A stretch of 64,000 nt of DNA from Ascidia mentula (taxonomy: Eukaryota; Chordata; Ascidiacea; Phlebobranchia; Ascidiidae). Below the pieces are notes generated by a model, which did not search any database, was not told where the DNA came from, and saw nothing but the letters and a program-made list of their open reading frames with translations. Positions 1-12,047 of the stretch are shown piece by piece. Where the stretch lies: the NCBI GenBank assembly GCA_947561715.1, contig OX387205.1, positions 14,699,001 to 14,763,000 of the forward strand, written 5' to 3'. The position numbers were made by a program, and so were the translations under genes. How positions within the stretch are numbered: the stretch's first letter is position 1; each line of letters starts with the position of its first letter.

Positions 1-260
1 TGTTACGCAAGATAGAGGAATGCACCAGTGTGTTGTTGCTTGGTTAAGTGGGCCGACGGCTCCAAAGCGCCATTGGATACGTGGCACTTGGTGGTGTCAA
101 AAGGCGCTGTGTGCTAATGTTACTGCGAGCGCTAACGGAATTTGCTGAACAAGACCTGCTGGTAATGCAATCGAAACGTATTTATTGAGCAAGTTTTTTG
201 CGAACAGGATAGAGTTTAAAGACTATTTAGGATATTAGAAAATTTGGTTCCAATTTAAAG
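1..260. other. Left flank and 5' region of the first sulfotransferase gene
   Basis: No coding signal is visible. Positions 1-90 are unique in the window. From about 91 the sequence matches 14377 onward, so the left edge of the segmental duplication lies here. The rest is the probable 5' untranslated and promoter region of the gene starting at 261; copy 2 lacks a short stretch present here at about 226-246. Confidence 0.5.
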
Positions 261-3200
261 ATGATTGTGATTCGGCGAAAATCAAAAGCGTTTATTCTTG
301 TTGTTCTATTTATTATGACGAGTTGTTACGTCGCATTGAGGCTACAATTTGAATCTTTGCGACTTCGTGTTAAACGAGACGAGAGGTTGGATCAAAGGGT
401 AAGTTTAAACGTATAATATTGCTTAGTTCATTAGCAGGCAAAATACCATCAATTAAATTCACAAAAACGGCCCATATTTTGCCAAGCGCCTGGTAAAGGT
501 TTCTCAAACCATTTTGTTACAATTTTCAAGTGGCTCTTGTCAACAAGTTTGGAGAGATGCCAATACGAAATCCAAATAGTTATGGGTTCACTACCCATGG
601 TTTGAGAAGCCCCAACCTAAACTTTACCTTGATCTATTTAATTTACTGTGCATTAATTGTGGCTAATTTTGATTTTAAATGTTGTATAATATACTTCTTT
701 TGGAAATAGCAATGTCGAAACTGGCAAAACTGCCCATGCAACAAATTAAATTTAATGTATTGAAAAATGTAATAGCTGAAATCACAGTTGTTGGCATATA
801 GTGCAACACATGTATCTTGGCTATAGCATTTCCTGCAATTGAAGTCACAGTTGAAGGCATATAAGGGATATGTCTTGGCTATTGGTTGTAAGCTAAGTTG
901 TCACTTTCCGCCTATTGGAAAGTCTTGGCGCCAACAAAGAGACTGTAAAAAAGTTTAATAAGTAATATTTGTGTGGTGTGGATAATAATCCTAATGGGGC
1001 CTTTTGCAAACAACGGCTATGACGAGTTATTTATTGACTTCCTCGGTTCCCCGAGAACCTGATGTTGGTAAAATTGGAAATAGCTGGACATGCAAAGAAT
1101 AAAACAAAACAATGGCCACTACAACTCGTTACACCAGTAGTTCTCAATCCTTATCACTTGGTACGGACTTGGAAAGATTTACGGCAAACTTGACTTGTTA
1201 AAAACAGTTTTCTCCATTTATATTGTAACGCGACACTCTTGGAAAACCAAAACGACGAACCAACTGCGTCGTGACTCTTTAGGAATTTCTGCGTTACATC
1301 CAGAGCAGCCTTTTCCTCGTCTCAGAGCAGTTGATTGCTCTTGGTATTATTATTTTTTTTTCGACATTTTTCACCGAACGGCCGATATTCAATTGTTTTA
1401 ACTAACATTAAGAACTTGTTTCCTTTACAGGAACTTATTACGGTCGATTCAACAAGCAAACTTGCAAAAACCTTGATTTCCACAAACACCGTCAACTCCA
1501 CACTAGTTTCAATCAAGCACGGTGATATTCCAAAAGTGTTGGTTTCAACTTTAAACGACCCGTACGGGGAAGTAAAGGCCAGGTTCGCTGGAAGGAGAGC
1601 AAAGGTTGACGATGTGTGTGCGCGTTACAACCCGGGTTTCAAGCAAGTTCAGTTCAACAACACCCGTATCGGTGAGTGACGTCATCCTTTCACACATCAA
1701 AACTTGGTTAGTTACAAACGACACGTGACATTGGTTTGTAATGGCGTCTGCATGGACGGCTGGGTGGCCAGCGATGCGGAACCGAAAATATGGACATAAT
1801 GCGAATTAACCTGGGATTTTAGCTTTAATTTTGATAACGTTATGGTAGCTACCTGTGCTACTTCTGAACATGATCTTTTGTTTGAGAATGGTAAACTAAG
1901 TAGATTGGCAAACAGACGGATCTAATTTGCACTAAATAGGAACTAAAACACAGTAAAAATAAGAACGTCTGTGGACAACACAGGTTACAAGTGCCTAAAC
2001 TTAACGACGCCCACAATCTAAATGGCATTCCTGTATAACCTACTGCCAACCGATTGCGGCTTTTGTATCGAGTTAATACTCAGGGCTGCACCCACAGCAT
2101 GCTGGAAACACAGCAAGTTGTGGATGATCAACGCTTACAAGATACGACTTCGTGTAATATTGCTTCCAATTGTTTCACTAATTATGGCTGCTTTATTACT
2201 CTGAATGTGTGTGGATTTTTGCCCACAGTTTAGTATACGTGTTGGCATTGCTGTAATATTGCATAATTATTCCCAAAGATAAAGAGAACAGCTTAATACC
2301 GCTAAATACACAGTTTCGTTGCAACGAGCATTCACCAAGCCATTTTGACATGCATATGCATTCCCCACCAAAACTGTGGCGACGAATCCAGATATTTGTA
2401 ATCAGAGCCACATAGTGAATACTAAGAAAACCGTTACTGTATCTTTGAAAGAGTGTATTTACTCTGCATTCAGTCAAGCACATTAAACCGCTTGGTGGTT
2501 TAAAGGCACTTTCTTCCAAGGACAATTACGCCATTGTTATAGATAGGGGCGACAGTATTAATGTAAGGATGTTGACACACAGCGTCGACAAAGTGTTATG
2601 AATTATTCATGTATTCGCCGAAATGTGAGCAACACTTAATTTTGCGTGGCAGTGTATACCTTCCACCCCTAATAAACATAAGGTTTTCATTATATTGTGA
2701 TGCGTCACGTTTTGTCCGCATGCATTATTGGGTTTGATGGAAGGTTTGAATTTGACCGCCAACTTTTGTTGAACAATGCGGAAAAATTTGGATCGTTTTG
2801 CACAAAATGTTGTGGAGATTTTGTATATTCCAGCCAAGTGAATCAAACAAAACACAAATAACCCCAACATTCTTTAAACAAGGGCAGTATTCAGCAATGA
2901 AAATATATATTTCGGCCTTAGGACATTATCAGTATTCTCATGCAAATAAAATAAAAAATAAATATATTTAAACCTTCGTAACTTTAGTGGTATTCTTGCT
3001 GCCAGGTCAATGTGAATTTAAAAGAACTGCAAAAATTAAAAGTACGTAACTTTTGTGCCATCATAAGAGAACAGTTCATTTAAAGTTAGTGACTCTTTGT
3101 ATTGCGAACGATGGCCAAAAAACACCGCTTTTTTTATTCAAAAACACAAGATCGTTTACAGTTGCATGATTTTAATACAGGGAAAGTTATGAAACGGACG

Positions 3201-4772
3201 ATTGTGAGTTTAAACAAACACGCGGTGATGTGTTACACCTTGAAGTCAGGAAGTTCGAGTTGGAATGATGTTTTCTGGCACTTACGCGAACCCGAGGTAG
3301 CAGACAAAATCCCATTTTTCGAACGAGCCGTGTTCGGGAATCTGAGATATTATGAGAATTTGACAGACCAGGAAAGAATTGATCTGTACACGGTGAGTTT
3401 ATGAAGAATCTTGTTGTGTTAAAGTAATAAATTATGCTGTGATTTTTCCTTAAAAGCATTCGAGTCCTATATTACTACAAAAAAGCTCTACCGGCAATAA
3501 TATTTATGAGTATTAACGTTTCGGTTGCTTTGCAGTAGCATTCATCTGTAGTTTTCAAAATGAGCAAAACAGCCCAGTTTTTGCGCCACGAAATTTGATC
3601 GCGCTGTTTTGTACTTTTATACGACTCCAGTCATAATTTGGAAAAAGCCGCATAAACATGGAAAATAAATTTTAAAAAGAGCCTAAATAGATTTTAAATG
3701 GATGAATCAAAAATAAAATTGGGTTTTCAGCCAAAATACACGCATATTTTCACCTTCACTCACTACCTGTTCATATCGTGTAACCAAGGTCACAAGGTCA
3801 TGTATTTGTTTTCAGCATCCTGATGCACTCAGGATGATGTCTGTGCGCCACCCATTCGCTCGTCTTATATCGGGTTGGGAGGACAAGTTTACCAAGTTGT
3901 ATTATCATAACCGCTGGTTTGACGAATTTCCACTCATGAAAAATTATCCCAATCTACAGGGAAGTTGGAACAGGTGAGAGGAGAACGCTCATAGAAATAT
4001 TTGTTATTGTTGCCAATCCCAACATATTTTAACTACCACGCATTCAACTTTTATTGTCAACCACTTTTATCAATCAAGACCGCCTTTAGTTATACAAACA
4101 GTGCGAAGCCAAAATTCCACCGCTCGCATTAAAACATCTAATATACTTTTTGAAGAGCATACATGTTTTGATTGGCAGTTGTGTAAGTTTTTGCTGAAAT
4201 AATGAACTTGTCACTTTTATCCAAATGTCAGAAAGCAGATACGTATCGTCATAATTTGCAACTTGTCGGGTAATTGTTATTCCCTTGTATAGCTACGTAC
4301 ATTGATTGAACGATCCTCTGCCTTGTCATGCAATGGCATGCAACACTTCTACATTGGTAGTAGTTAATCGATTCAAACCAAACGTGTTATTTCCAGACGA
4401 GGGCCGTTCATGGAGTGGGAATCTTTCATGCAATACGTGGCCGACCACGGAATGAACTCAAGTAACCTCGACGACCACTTTAACCCGACCTCATGTGACC
4501 CCTGTTCGTTTTCCTTTGACGTCATCGTGAAGGCGGAGACATTTGAAAAAAGCGCTGACTGGATTCTCAAGGAGAAACTCAACTACGCCACTATGCGGAA
4601 GTTAAATAGAGCCGCGTCTCATTCGAAACCGGAAGAAAAAATTCGCATAATGTTCACGAAACTGGGGAGGGAAACAGTTGAAAAGTTAATGCGGATTTAC
4701 GAGAAGGAAATGGAACTTTTCGGGTACACGTTTGACGTGGTTACCATGACAGCAGGAGGATGGGAGGACTAA
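261..4772 (+). CDS. Carbohydrate sulfotransferase, type II membrane protein (copy A)
   Basis: Five exons with consistent phases: 261-398, 1431-1671, 3181-3392, 3816-3973 and 4397-4772, giving 374 residues. A short cytoplasmic tail and one hydrophobic signal anchor (about residues 10-28) indicate a Golgi enzyme. The 5'-phosphosulfate loop reads LKSGSSSW (about 147-154) and the 3'-phosphate motif RHPFARLIS (about 208-216), followed by the C-terminal [12 protein letters not shown] block typical of the CHST8-14 / Sulfotransfer_2 family. Such enzymes move sulfate from PAPS to glycans; the glycan substrate cannot be told from sequence. Exon 3 starts after the AG at 3180, because frames further upstream meet a stop. 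An AATAAA signal lies at 4892. All exons are open, and the paralogue is at 14522-23035. Confidence 0.92.
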
Positions 4773-5359
4773 TACCACGAGGAAACAATTCAAACGTATG
4801 GGAGTGTGGAGGCGAGATTGGATTGAATGAAAGGTGCAAAATGTCAAACATTTTACTGCATTTTTTATATATAGGAGAAATTAGTTCACGCAATAAAAAT
4901 TTTACTGTGTCAGGGGTTGGGAAATATATTTTTTAATATGCCGTCATAGGAGTATTTACGTTTTCTTGGTTGTAAACTTTACCCTCAAAGAGTAACTTTT
5001 TCGTAAGGTTTGCGTATTTTTATACATAACTATAACAAAATGAAATGCAGATATGTTTAAAGGTCTTTTACTCATATATTTAATTGTTGTATGCTGGACT
5101 TCTTGCTAAGGTATTATCTATCCTGCCTTAGACCGACCACACGCTGATGTTTGGTTTGTTATATGTACGTCAATGTGTGTTTAAATGTTTGTTGTCACCT
5201 ACTGCCTTCAAGTTGTGGCCGTTCGGTCCATATGTAGATATTGCCCAGGACGAACTGTGGGCTCCTTCGAATATAACTGATCTATCCGTTGTTTTTCAAA
5301 TATATTTTTACTTGCGATAAAAGAATAACGAAGGAGAAAAAAAATCACAACACATGACG

Positions 5360-8169
5360 TCACGGTATTTCGATGTTCAAAGCGCACACAAGCGAGTCTT
5401 GGGATATTAACAATTTTTTTCCAAGATTATTTTCGGGAGTTTGTAGTTTCCGCTTGAGATCCGTCGACGCCGTGCCCTCCTTTTGTGAGTTCGAGGCCAC
5501 AGAAGCGACCGCTTCAAGTCCACTCAAAACTTCAGAAAGTTTTTTTTCGTTGTCCATTCCCGCTGTTAAATTTCTTATTTCGTCGAGTTTGTTTGCAATA
5601 ACTTGAATATAAACATTCTCTTGTAATTTTTCTTCCGCTGTCGTCAGATCTTCAAATTCAGTTGGGATTTTCGTGGCTTCCTGATAAGAAAAAGACGATT
5701 TAACGACGTATCCCACACGGTGTGAATCACACCTAATCCCAGCATATCTTACATGGTCAAAATGCAGAAGTTTTTTTTATGGAAAGCAAATAACAAATCA
5801 GTTACTTTTACTAAGCACATAGTATGTTTGTCTGGGGAATATGTAGAAGGCTTTATCTATTATGACAAAAAACGTGTTTATCAGAAAATTCACTTTGCGA
5901 CAGAGGTGGGTATAACAAGCACAGGGCGTGCCAAAAATCAACCTTAAATTCGGTAATACATACGTTTGCCACGTGACAGATAGCGCACAACAAATATGAC
6001 ACACATCACCGTTTTACTTCAAGCAAATATCGCCGTTACGGATCACAAGTATTATTCACATGGTTCTACTGTGCAAGCTTAAACGTTTTGATTGTTACAA
6101 ATTATTTTGTCGCATCCAGAAATAACATGTGGTCGTACCTCCGTTAAATCATGCCCAGTGTGGTGATCATTTGGAGGCAGAAAAACATTAAAAGTTGTTT
6201 GTTTCAATAAAGTTGGATCACAATCTGTTAGAGCTTGTCGGATAAGCTTTCCTCTCTGTGTTTGTTCAAAGGAGTCCTTTGCAGAAATCTGTGAATCCAA
6301 ATTATTTTAGCAAATTTTGATCAAAGGCTAGTTGAATAGCAGACGAAACGTGGGTGAATAAAATGTTTACTAGTACAGATCAATCAAAATACAATATCCC
6401 TAGGCCTGGTAACAACATACTATTTTAACAAATTTTCCCAGTTTAACATTTTATGTGCAAAAAAATACAATGTGTCATTGCAAGAATAGATAATTATAGT
6501 TTTGAATATTTTTGAGCAAAATCATTTACCTCAAACTGTGGAAACTCGATTCTGTGCATTACCCTGATTTTCGCTTTGCACCCAACTTTTTTGGAACCTC
6601 TTTGTCTCCTTTTCCTCGCTGAAGCACTCAAGGGATTTTCATTCTAAAATTAACTCAAAAATAAAAAAGGCAATGAAAATAAACTACGTCCAAATACCGG
6701 TTTTAACTTTCTTGACTCATTTTTAACCCTGTTGTAGTCTTTTCCATGTTGACAAAGAAGTTGTTTGTGTTGAATTATGATAAATGGCATTAACATATTA
6801 TCCCATCGGACTTTGCATTTTGAAACATCTAAAAATAGTTTTAAAATTGGGTGTAATGTATGTTGTTAGAGTGTTATCCAATCTTTCTCACCAAACTTTT
6901 CATTGCTATAGTAGATGAATCTCGATTTTGTAGAAGATTGAAATTCTTCAATTACTTTTTCTGCTTCTTCAAATGATTTTACATTCTAAGAAGAAATAAT
7001 TAGGCAAAGTTGTAGACATGGCCACTAAAAACCATAGAATCACTTTATACCTTCACAATTAATGGGGATAAAAAAGATTCATTTCTTTCAAAGTTGCTTC
7101 CGTTCTAAAAGGATTTCATGCTGCATTTATTTAAGCACCGTTGTATTACAATACAGTACACTGTGTGTTACCCATCGTTTTCAAATAACTCATTTAATTG
7201 CTTTTATGTAGACAGTGGCAAAACACAGAGACTAGAACTTAATTCAACCAAAATCGCACAAGCGGTTTTTAAGATTTTTTTTCAAAAATTGTAAAGATTT
7301 TTTATCTACCTGTACATTTAGATGATTCAGAGATTTTGGAAACCTAACACAATACATAAGTTCTGCGACAATTTCTGCTTTAGTAAACAACGCTTTTTTA
7401 ATATCTTTGCTTGCATGTGTTCGGTAGTATAGGGTGTCCACTTTAAGCTACAAAAAAATAAAACCATCTACATTTACAATATGGATTAACACTGTTCTAT
7501 TTTGCTGTTTCTACTTGCCTAGTATTGGTGTCTAACTTGCTTATACAATTAAACATAGCATTAGTTTAGGGCACAGAGGTACACAAGGATTTTTTTGATA
7601 TTTCACACAAAATTTGTTTAAAATAACTGTACATAACAGTAACAGAATCAAGGGTTTCTACCTGATATTGTGGATATCGTTCCACTTTTAATAGAGACAA
7701 TGAATGAGCACCTTTTATAGAGTTTTGCTTCCTAAATGATTGTCTTTGAAACCCTGGAATGTAGGTTTCCCTTGCAAGGATAACATACGGTGTGCTTGTG
7801 TTGTCCCAGTATATCTTTTTGTTATTGGCCTCTACAAAATAATTACATGTATGTTACCACATTTATGGAAACATCTATTTTTAAGGGTAAAGTGACAAAA
7901 TAAATTATGAATTTTGTGTTTGCAAAAACCTATCCCAATGTTAATTGCACTTACCATATGTAAAAGTGTAAATCTTAACAAGCTGTGTGTTAAGTGATTC
8001 TGCAATTTCCTCCAAGCTCAATACTGCCTCTTCCATTGAAGAAATCCACTGCAGGGATAATGAATTCTATTGAAACCATTTTTTTAAAAATCTATTCCCT
8101 TTTACCTTTTCAGATTGCGCACAATCCTTGGTTGGAAAATTATCAGCCGATATTTCTACTTGAATTTTA
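5360..8169 (-). pseudogene. CARF-domain gene, 5'-truncated copy 1
   Basis: Minus-strand exons in coding order: 8106-8169, 7955-8048, 7662-7831, 7310-7447, 7051-7104, 6892-6985, 6728-6828, 6530-6643, 6139-6288 and 5360-5680 (stop at 5360). All phases fit. The centre has WDNMLMPFIII, a CQHGKDYN stretch, a basic run and GCKAKIRV followed by FPQF, the pattern of calcium-responsive transcription factor (CARF/ALS2CR8) domains. An N-terminal half (exons 7955-7831) looks like a degenerate repeat of the same fold, and the last exon is helical and charged. The upstream exon present in copy 2 (26744-26821) is missing because similarity to copy 2 breaks at about 8338. The first exon here therefore has no partner and no start codon. 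An internal Met (MEEAVLSL) could still serve as a start. Confidence 0.6.
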
Positions 8170-8676
8170 CTGAAAATAATCAACAGCAGTTAAACCAGAC
8201 CAGTTCCATAATTGTGGCAGAATGTAGCCTCCAGCTTGATATAGTCATAATATCAGTGACACCAATTTATTAGGAGTGAAGTTTAATTATTATACACAAA
8301 AAAAACAGTTATACCAGTGTTAAAATATATTCTAGAGTGTGTTTCTAAGGTCATTATGGTAAGCTGCAGCTTATACACAAATTCATATTATTGGCTCCAC
8401 ATTGCTTATCATAAATAAAACTGCTTGAAATTGCAGTCTTAGTTAGCCAGATCTTACGGGATGAACAGAGGCTTTTCGAAATGTTTATACAATGGTGTTG
8501 AGACATAAACTTGTTAGCTTACATGCAGAAGTGCTTTGTGCCTAATCAGACAGCAGTAGTACATTCAGGAACAGCCCAGCTTATGAGTATTTAATAGTAC
8601 ATGGAGAGGCGTTTATCAAAATAACTTGTACCTCTTTTTCAAGGATAGTTAATAAAAAGAGGAAAATTGTGTTGAA
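8170..8676. other. Intergenic deletion junction and BPHL promoter
   Basis: Divergent promoter space between the CARF-like and BPHL-like genes. Similarity to copy 2 breaks at about 8338 (copy 2 at 26637) and resumes at about 8412 (copy 2 at 29528). The junction carries a roughly 60-bp fragment of a dispersed repeat: 8351-8368 is the reverse complement of about 52385-52402, and 8394-8412 matches about 52450-52468. Thus about 2.9 kb of copy 2 is replaced by a short repeat scar. No coding signal. Confidence 0.7.
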
Positions 8677-10544
8677 ATGTCAGCAACTGAAGGAAAGGTG
8701 CCGGTGAATGGGGTTGAAATTCATTACGAAAAAGTTGGACATGGAGACCACGTTGTGCTGCTTATGCCAGGGGCAATGGGCAAGTCCATATGGATGTATA
8801 TAATTTTAACGTTACGTTATTTTTCACCCAAATATGCAAGTGTTACGTGTGGTATTTATGATAATTCAGAGTTTCGTGATATTGGCCACTTCGTTGCAAA
8901 AAAAACGAAAAATATGAAATGTCAATAACTTACCAAAACCACCTAAGGTTGGGTACCACCACCCATCCCACCATAGTCCATCCGCAATACACTGCGTTTT
9001 CCAATAGTTAACTGCATACAGGGCCACTGTTTTGACCTAGTAGATTAGATTAAAACAATGGCTTTGTCTGCAGCTACGTTATTGGCTCCATTGCTTTCCT
9101 TTCTCAATTTTCTTACAGTGATAAAAGTAAACACAAGCAGCAATTAAATTTATATTTTCAAGGCACCACAAGAGAGCACTTTGGCCCACAACTCGAGAAT
9201 TTGAACCGGGACAAACTCACAATCGTTGCAATTGACCCTCGAGGTTTAGGCAAGTCGAGGCCTCCTGATAGAGACACGCCACCAGATTTTCTTTACCGCG
9301 ATGCAAATGACGCAGCTGGGTTAATGTAGGTGTTTGAAAAACTTCGTTGTAGCAACAAACTATCATAAAAATATATTTTTTTTGTATGAAGTAAAAGTAA
9401 ATTTTGCAACATTGCACTTTTCATCCGAAGGCTCTAGGATTCGAAAATTATTCATTGCTTGGTTGGAGTGATGGGGGTAACTCGGCTGCCATCTTGGCTG
9501 CGAAATATCCCGACCGGGTTAAAAAGATAATCATCTGGGGCGCAAACTCGTATATGACAGATGAAGACAGTGCAGTTATAAAAGGTAAAATAGTCTAATC
9601 TGTAGAGCACAAAGTATAAGCAATGGTTACTCTAAAACCCTGTTGCCACGTGCTCGTTAGAATAACAGCACATCCTGATATTCTAGATGCATGTTTTTAG
9701 GAATTCTGGATCAAGTTTCAGGAATTCCCCTCTCGGGTAAACCCCTTAGCGAACTAGAAGGGTCAGAGTACACGGTAGCTGTAACAAAAGAGTGGTCAAC
9801 GTGTATGCTTAAACTGGCAGAAAACAAAGATGAAAATGGCGAGGCAGATCTCTACAGAAACGTACGCCTGTTGGTTTTTAATTAAATTACGCATTACTAG
9901 CTGTATGGTTAACATAGTGTTACAGACTATTATCCACACAAGATATGAAATCAAATAATTTATCTTATATACCCACGTTTTAGGCAATATAAAAATTTTA
10001 TTAAGCAGATATTGACTGTTATTGTCAAAGTTTAAAAACGACAACAACGTGTTCCATTATGCGAACATCAAAATAATAATTGTTTAATGTGAAAATTTTG
10101 TTTCTATGCCGGACAGGAGTTGCCGAAGATTAAGGCGGAAACTCTGGTTGCTCACGGAACAGCTGATGAATATGTTCCATTTTTCCATGCTGAATATCTT
10201 CGCAAACATATAAAAAATGCCAGGTGGTCATAAGGCTTACATATGTACTGCACGCATACAACAACTATGTGTGACCTAAGTAAATTTATTGCCCGATTTA
10301 TAGAAACTATTGTCAAAATTTTCTAAAGATCTTTGGTTAATTGTAAGATTTTGTAGGTTTTGACTTTTACATCGCAGTTACCTTTAATATTTTATTTATC
10401 GCAGTTACCTTTAATATTTTATTTATCGCAGTTACCTTTAATATTCTTCACAGACTCAAAGCTTGGGAAAATGGAAATCACGACCTTCATCTTAAGGATC
10501 CTGCAAAGTTCAATGCAATGGTTGAAGAATTTGTGTGCACTTGA
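8677..10544 (+). pseudogene. BPHL-like alpha/beta hydrolase with nonsense codon (copy 1)
   Basis: Exons 8677-8779, 9163-9329, 9431-9584, 9701-9861, 10117-10223 and 10454-10544 match the intact copy at 29791-31629. The family (biphenyl hydrolase-like / valacyclovir hydrolase) are serine hydrolases with a GWSDGG nucleophile elbow, seen here in exon 3. The last codon of exon 2 is TAG (9327-9329) where copy 2 has CAG. Translation would stop after about 89 residues, before the catalytic serine. Intron 1 starts GCAAGT, a GC-AG intron, in both copies. An AATAAA signal is at 10613. Everything else is open, so the inactivation is recent; a sequencing error or polymorphism at 9327 is the main alternative. 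Confidence 0.8.
10371..10450. repeat. 27-bp tandem repeat in last intron of BPHL copy 1
   Basis: Three near-identical units starting ATCGCAGTTACC sit just before exon 6. The equivalent place in copy 2 (about 31480-31530) has two units, so the array has changed length since the duplication. Confidence 0.85.
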
Positions 10545-11154
10545 AAAGTTCATCTCGTATAACCATTGAATGTAGCCTACCTTCGATTACACTTAAAAAA
10601 CTTGTGTGGCAAAATAAATGACAAATAGTAAAATGCAATTGTTGGCTACTTGTCAAATATAATTTTAGCTCTTACTGCGTTTTTACTCCAATAAAAATAA
10701 GGGCCATTGCAAGATAAATTGGTAATGTCAATGCGCCATATTTGGGGATAAACATGTTTTTACCTGTTCCATACCAGAAGGTTTTTAAAAACCTAAAGGC
10801 TGATCACAGTAACTGTGCTGTCTTCAGCGAAGTTTTATTACGTCATCACAACAGGCCGCAGGTACATTATAAAAGAACGAAAAGTCACTTTACATATCAT
10901 AATATACCTGGCCCTAAAGCCAGGCTAAACGTAGCAAGGCACGTGCTAAAACCATAACAATGTCCTTACGTGTCAGTAAAACGTTGAAAACATGCTTCAC
11001 GTAATTCGAGTTACTTTTGTTTAGAACCCAAGTCACAATAATAGATTTTATGAAGGAAATTTTGGCATGTTCGCTACAAGCTTAAAGAAAAAAAATCCGA
11101 CGAAATATGTTACGGTTGAGTGATGTATGACTGAATCACACAAGCCCTGACGAA
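10545..11154. other. Downstream flank of BPHL copy 1, end of duplication
   Basis: Holds the polyadenylation signal at 10613 and about 380 bp (10740-11124) conserved in copy 2 at 31820-32204. Short open frames here are not protein-like. Duplication similarity ends at 11124. Confidence 0.6.
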
Positions 11155-11644
11155 TCTGACTCCTGATAAAAAGGCTACTCTCTAACCCAAAGTCAATCTG
11201 TCGGTTTAATGCATAAATAACAGTCGCACGAATATTACAATAAAACGTTACAAACCACGCGTACTAAAATGTATGTCTGTTTGTCTTGAAAATTATCGAC
11301 TTAATGTCTTGACTTAAATGACTCTATGCGACTCTCCGTGACTCTATATGACTCCCTGTGACTCTATATCTCTTCCTGTTTTACCCAAAGTGGTGTGGCT
11401 TATATAGAAAACGCATACAGGGTCGTTTGGGTTCGGACTGATACGTGACTCATTTGAAATGACAGCTGTGTTGATGGAAGGGTCACGTAATTTGAATAGC
11501 CGGATAATTAGCTGTCTTCCGTGCATACAATAAACAGCGTGTTATCCGCCGTATGTTGAAATGGGTTCGTGGCGTATTACTCGACGTTAATAAAAATACA
11601 GATGCCACGTAAACACAACATAACATACGAGAAATGTGACGTCA
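11155..11644 (+). repeat. Junction repeat, copy 1 (about 490 bp)
   Basis: Matches 13858-14370 closely, including short runs of GACTCTATAT-type units of different number. Copy 2 of this repeat directly abuts the left edge of segmental-duplication copy 2 at 14377. No coding signal. Confidence 0.9.
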
Positions 11645-12047
11645 TATACATAAAAACTCCCGTCCTCGTAAATGTTTTCCGAACAAGTGTTTATGGTTCC
11701 TCAACATTAATCTTGTCCTTTGATAGATTGAATTTTTTGTTCTTGTTGCGAATTGTCCATATCTTTTGATGTGATTTCCTTGTTCAACTCCTGGTTGTAC
11801 TCGTATATAGATCGCAGTTGTTACTCCCGCACGAGTATAGACGGTGGTGATCGTTGAAAGTTGAAAGATTGCGTACGCCGTCGAAATATGCGTCAATCGA
11901 AATCCGGAAACCGTCGGAAATTGTTGAGTTGTCAAACGTACATACTGAGATGTCCGTGCTGTGAACACTCGAACGTAATCATCAACGTTTAATGATCTGC
12001 TCGTATCTGTCAAAAAAAACTCGAACATCCTGCCGTTATATCTAGGC
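11642..12047 (-). CDS. Orphan exon-like open frame, unknown
   Basis: A minus-strand frame of about 134 codons follows a good acceptor (pyrimidine-rich TTTGTGTTTAG) and ends in TGA at the edge of the junction repeat. The frame stays open from a Met at 12190. Its composition (balanced, with many Thr, Arg and Val) is more protein-like than neighbouring frames, but I recognise no domain and found no upstream exon in matching phase. It may be the last exon of a lost or undetected gene. Confidence 0.3.

Larger units (their letters stand above)
91..11124 (+). repeat. Segmental duplication, copy 1 (three-gene unit)
   Basis: Read by eye this stretch matches 14377-32204 in order and orientation, with scattered substitutions and small indels in both introns and exons. 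It holds a carbohydrate sulfotransferase gene, a minus-strand CARF-like gene and a BPHL-like hydrolase gene. Compared with copy 2 it lacks the LTR retrotransposon (4 kb) and the stretch equivalent to about 26640-29525. Similarity stops at TGAT 11121-11124 (copy 2: 32201-32204). Confidence 0.95.

Noticed and set aside
3102..3180. Upstream extension of sulfotransferase exon 3
   Set aside because: The longer frame starts at a non-ATG after a stop and no acceptor in the right phase exists; the AG at 3180 joins exon 2 exactly and aligns with the family.
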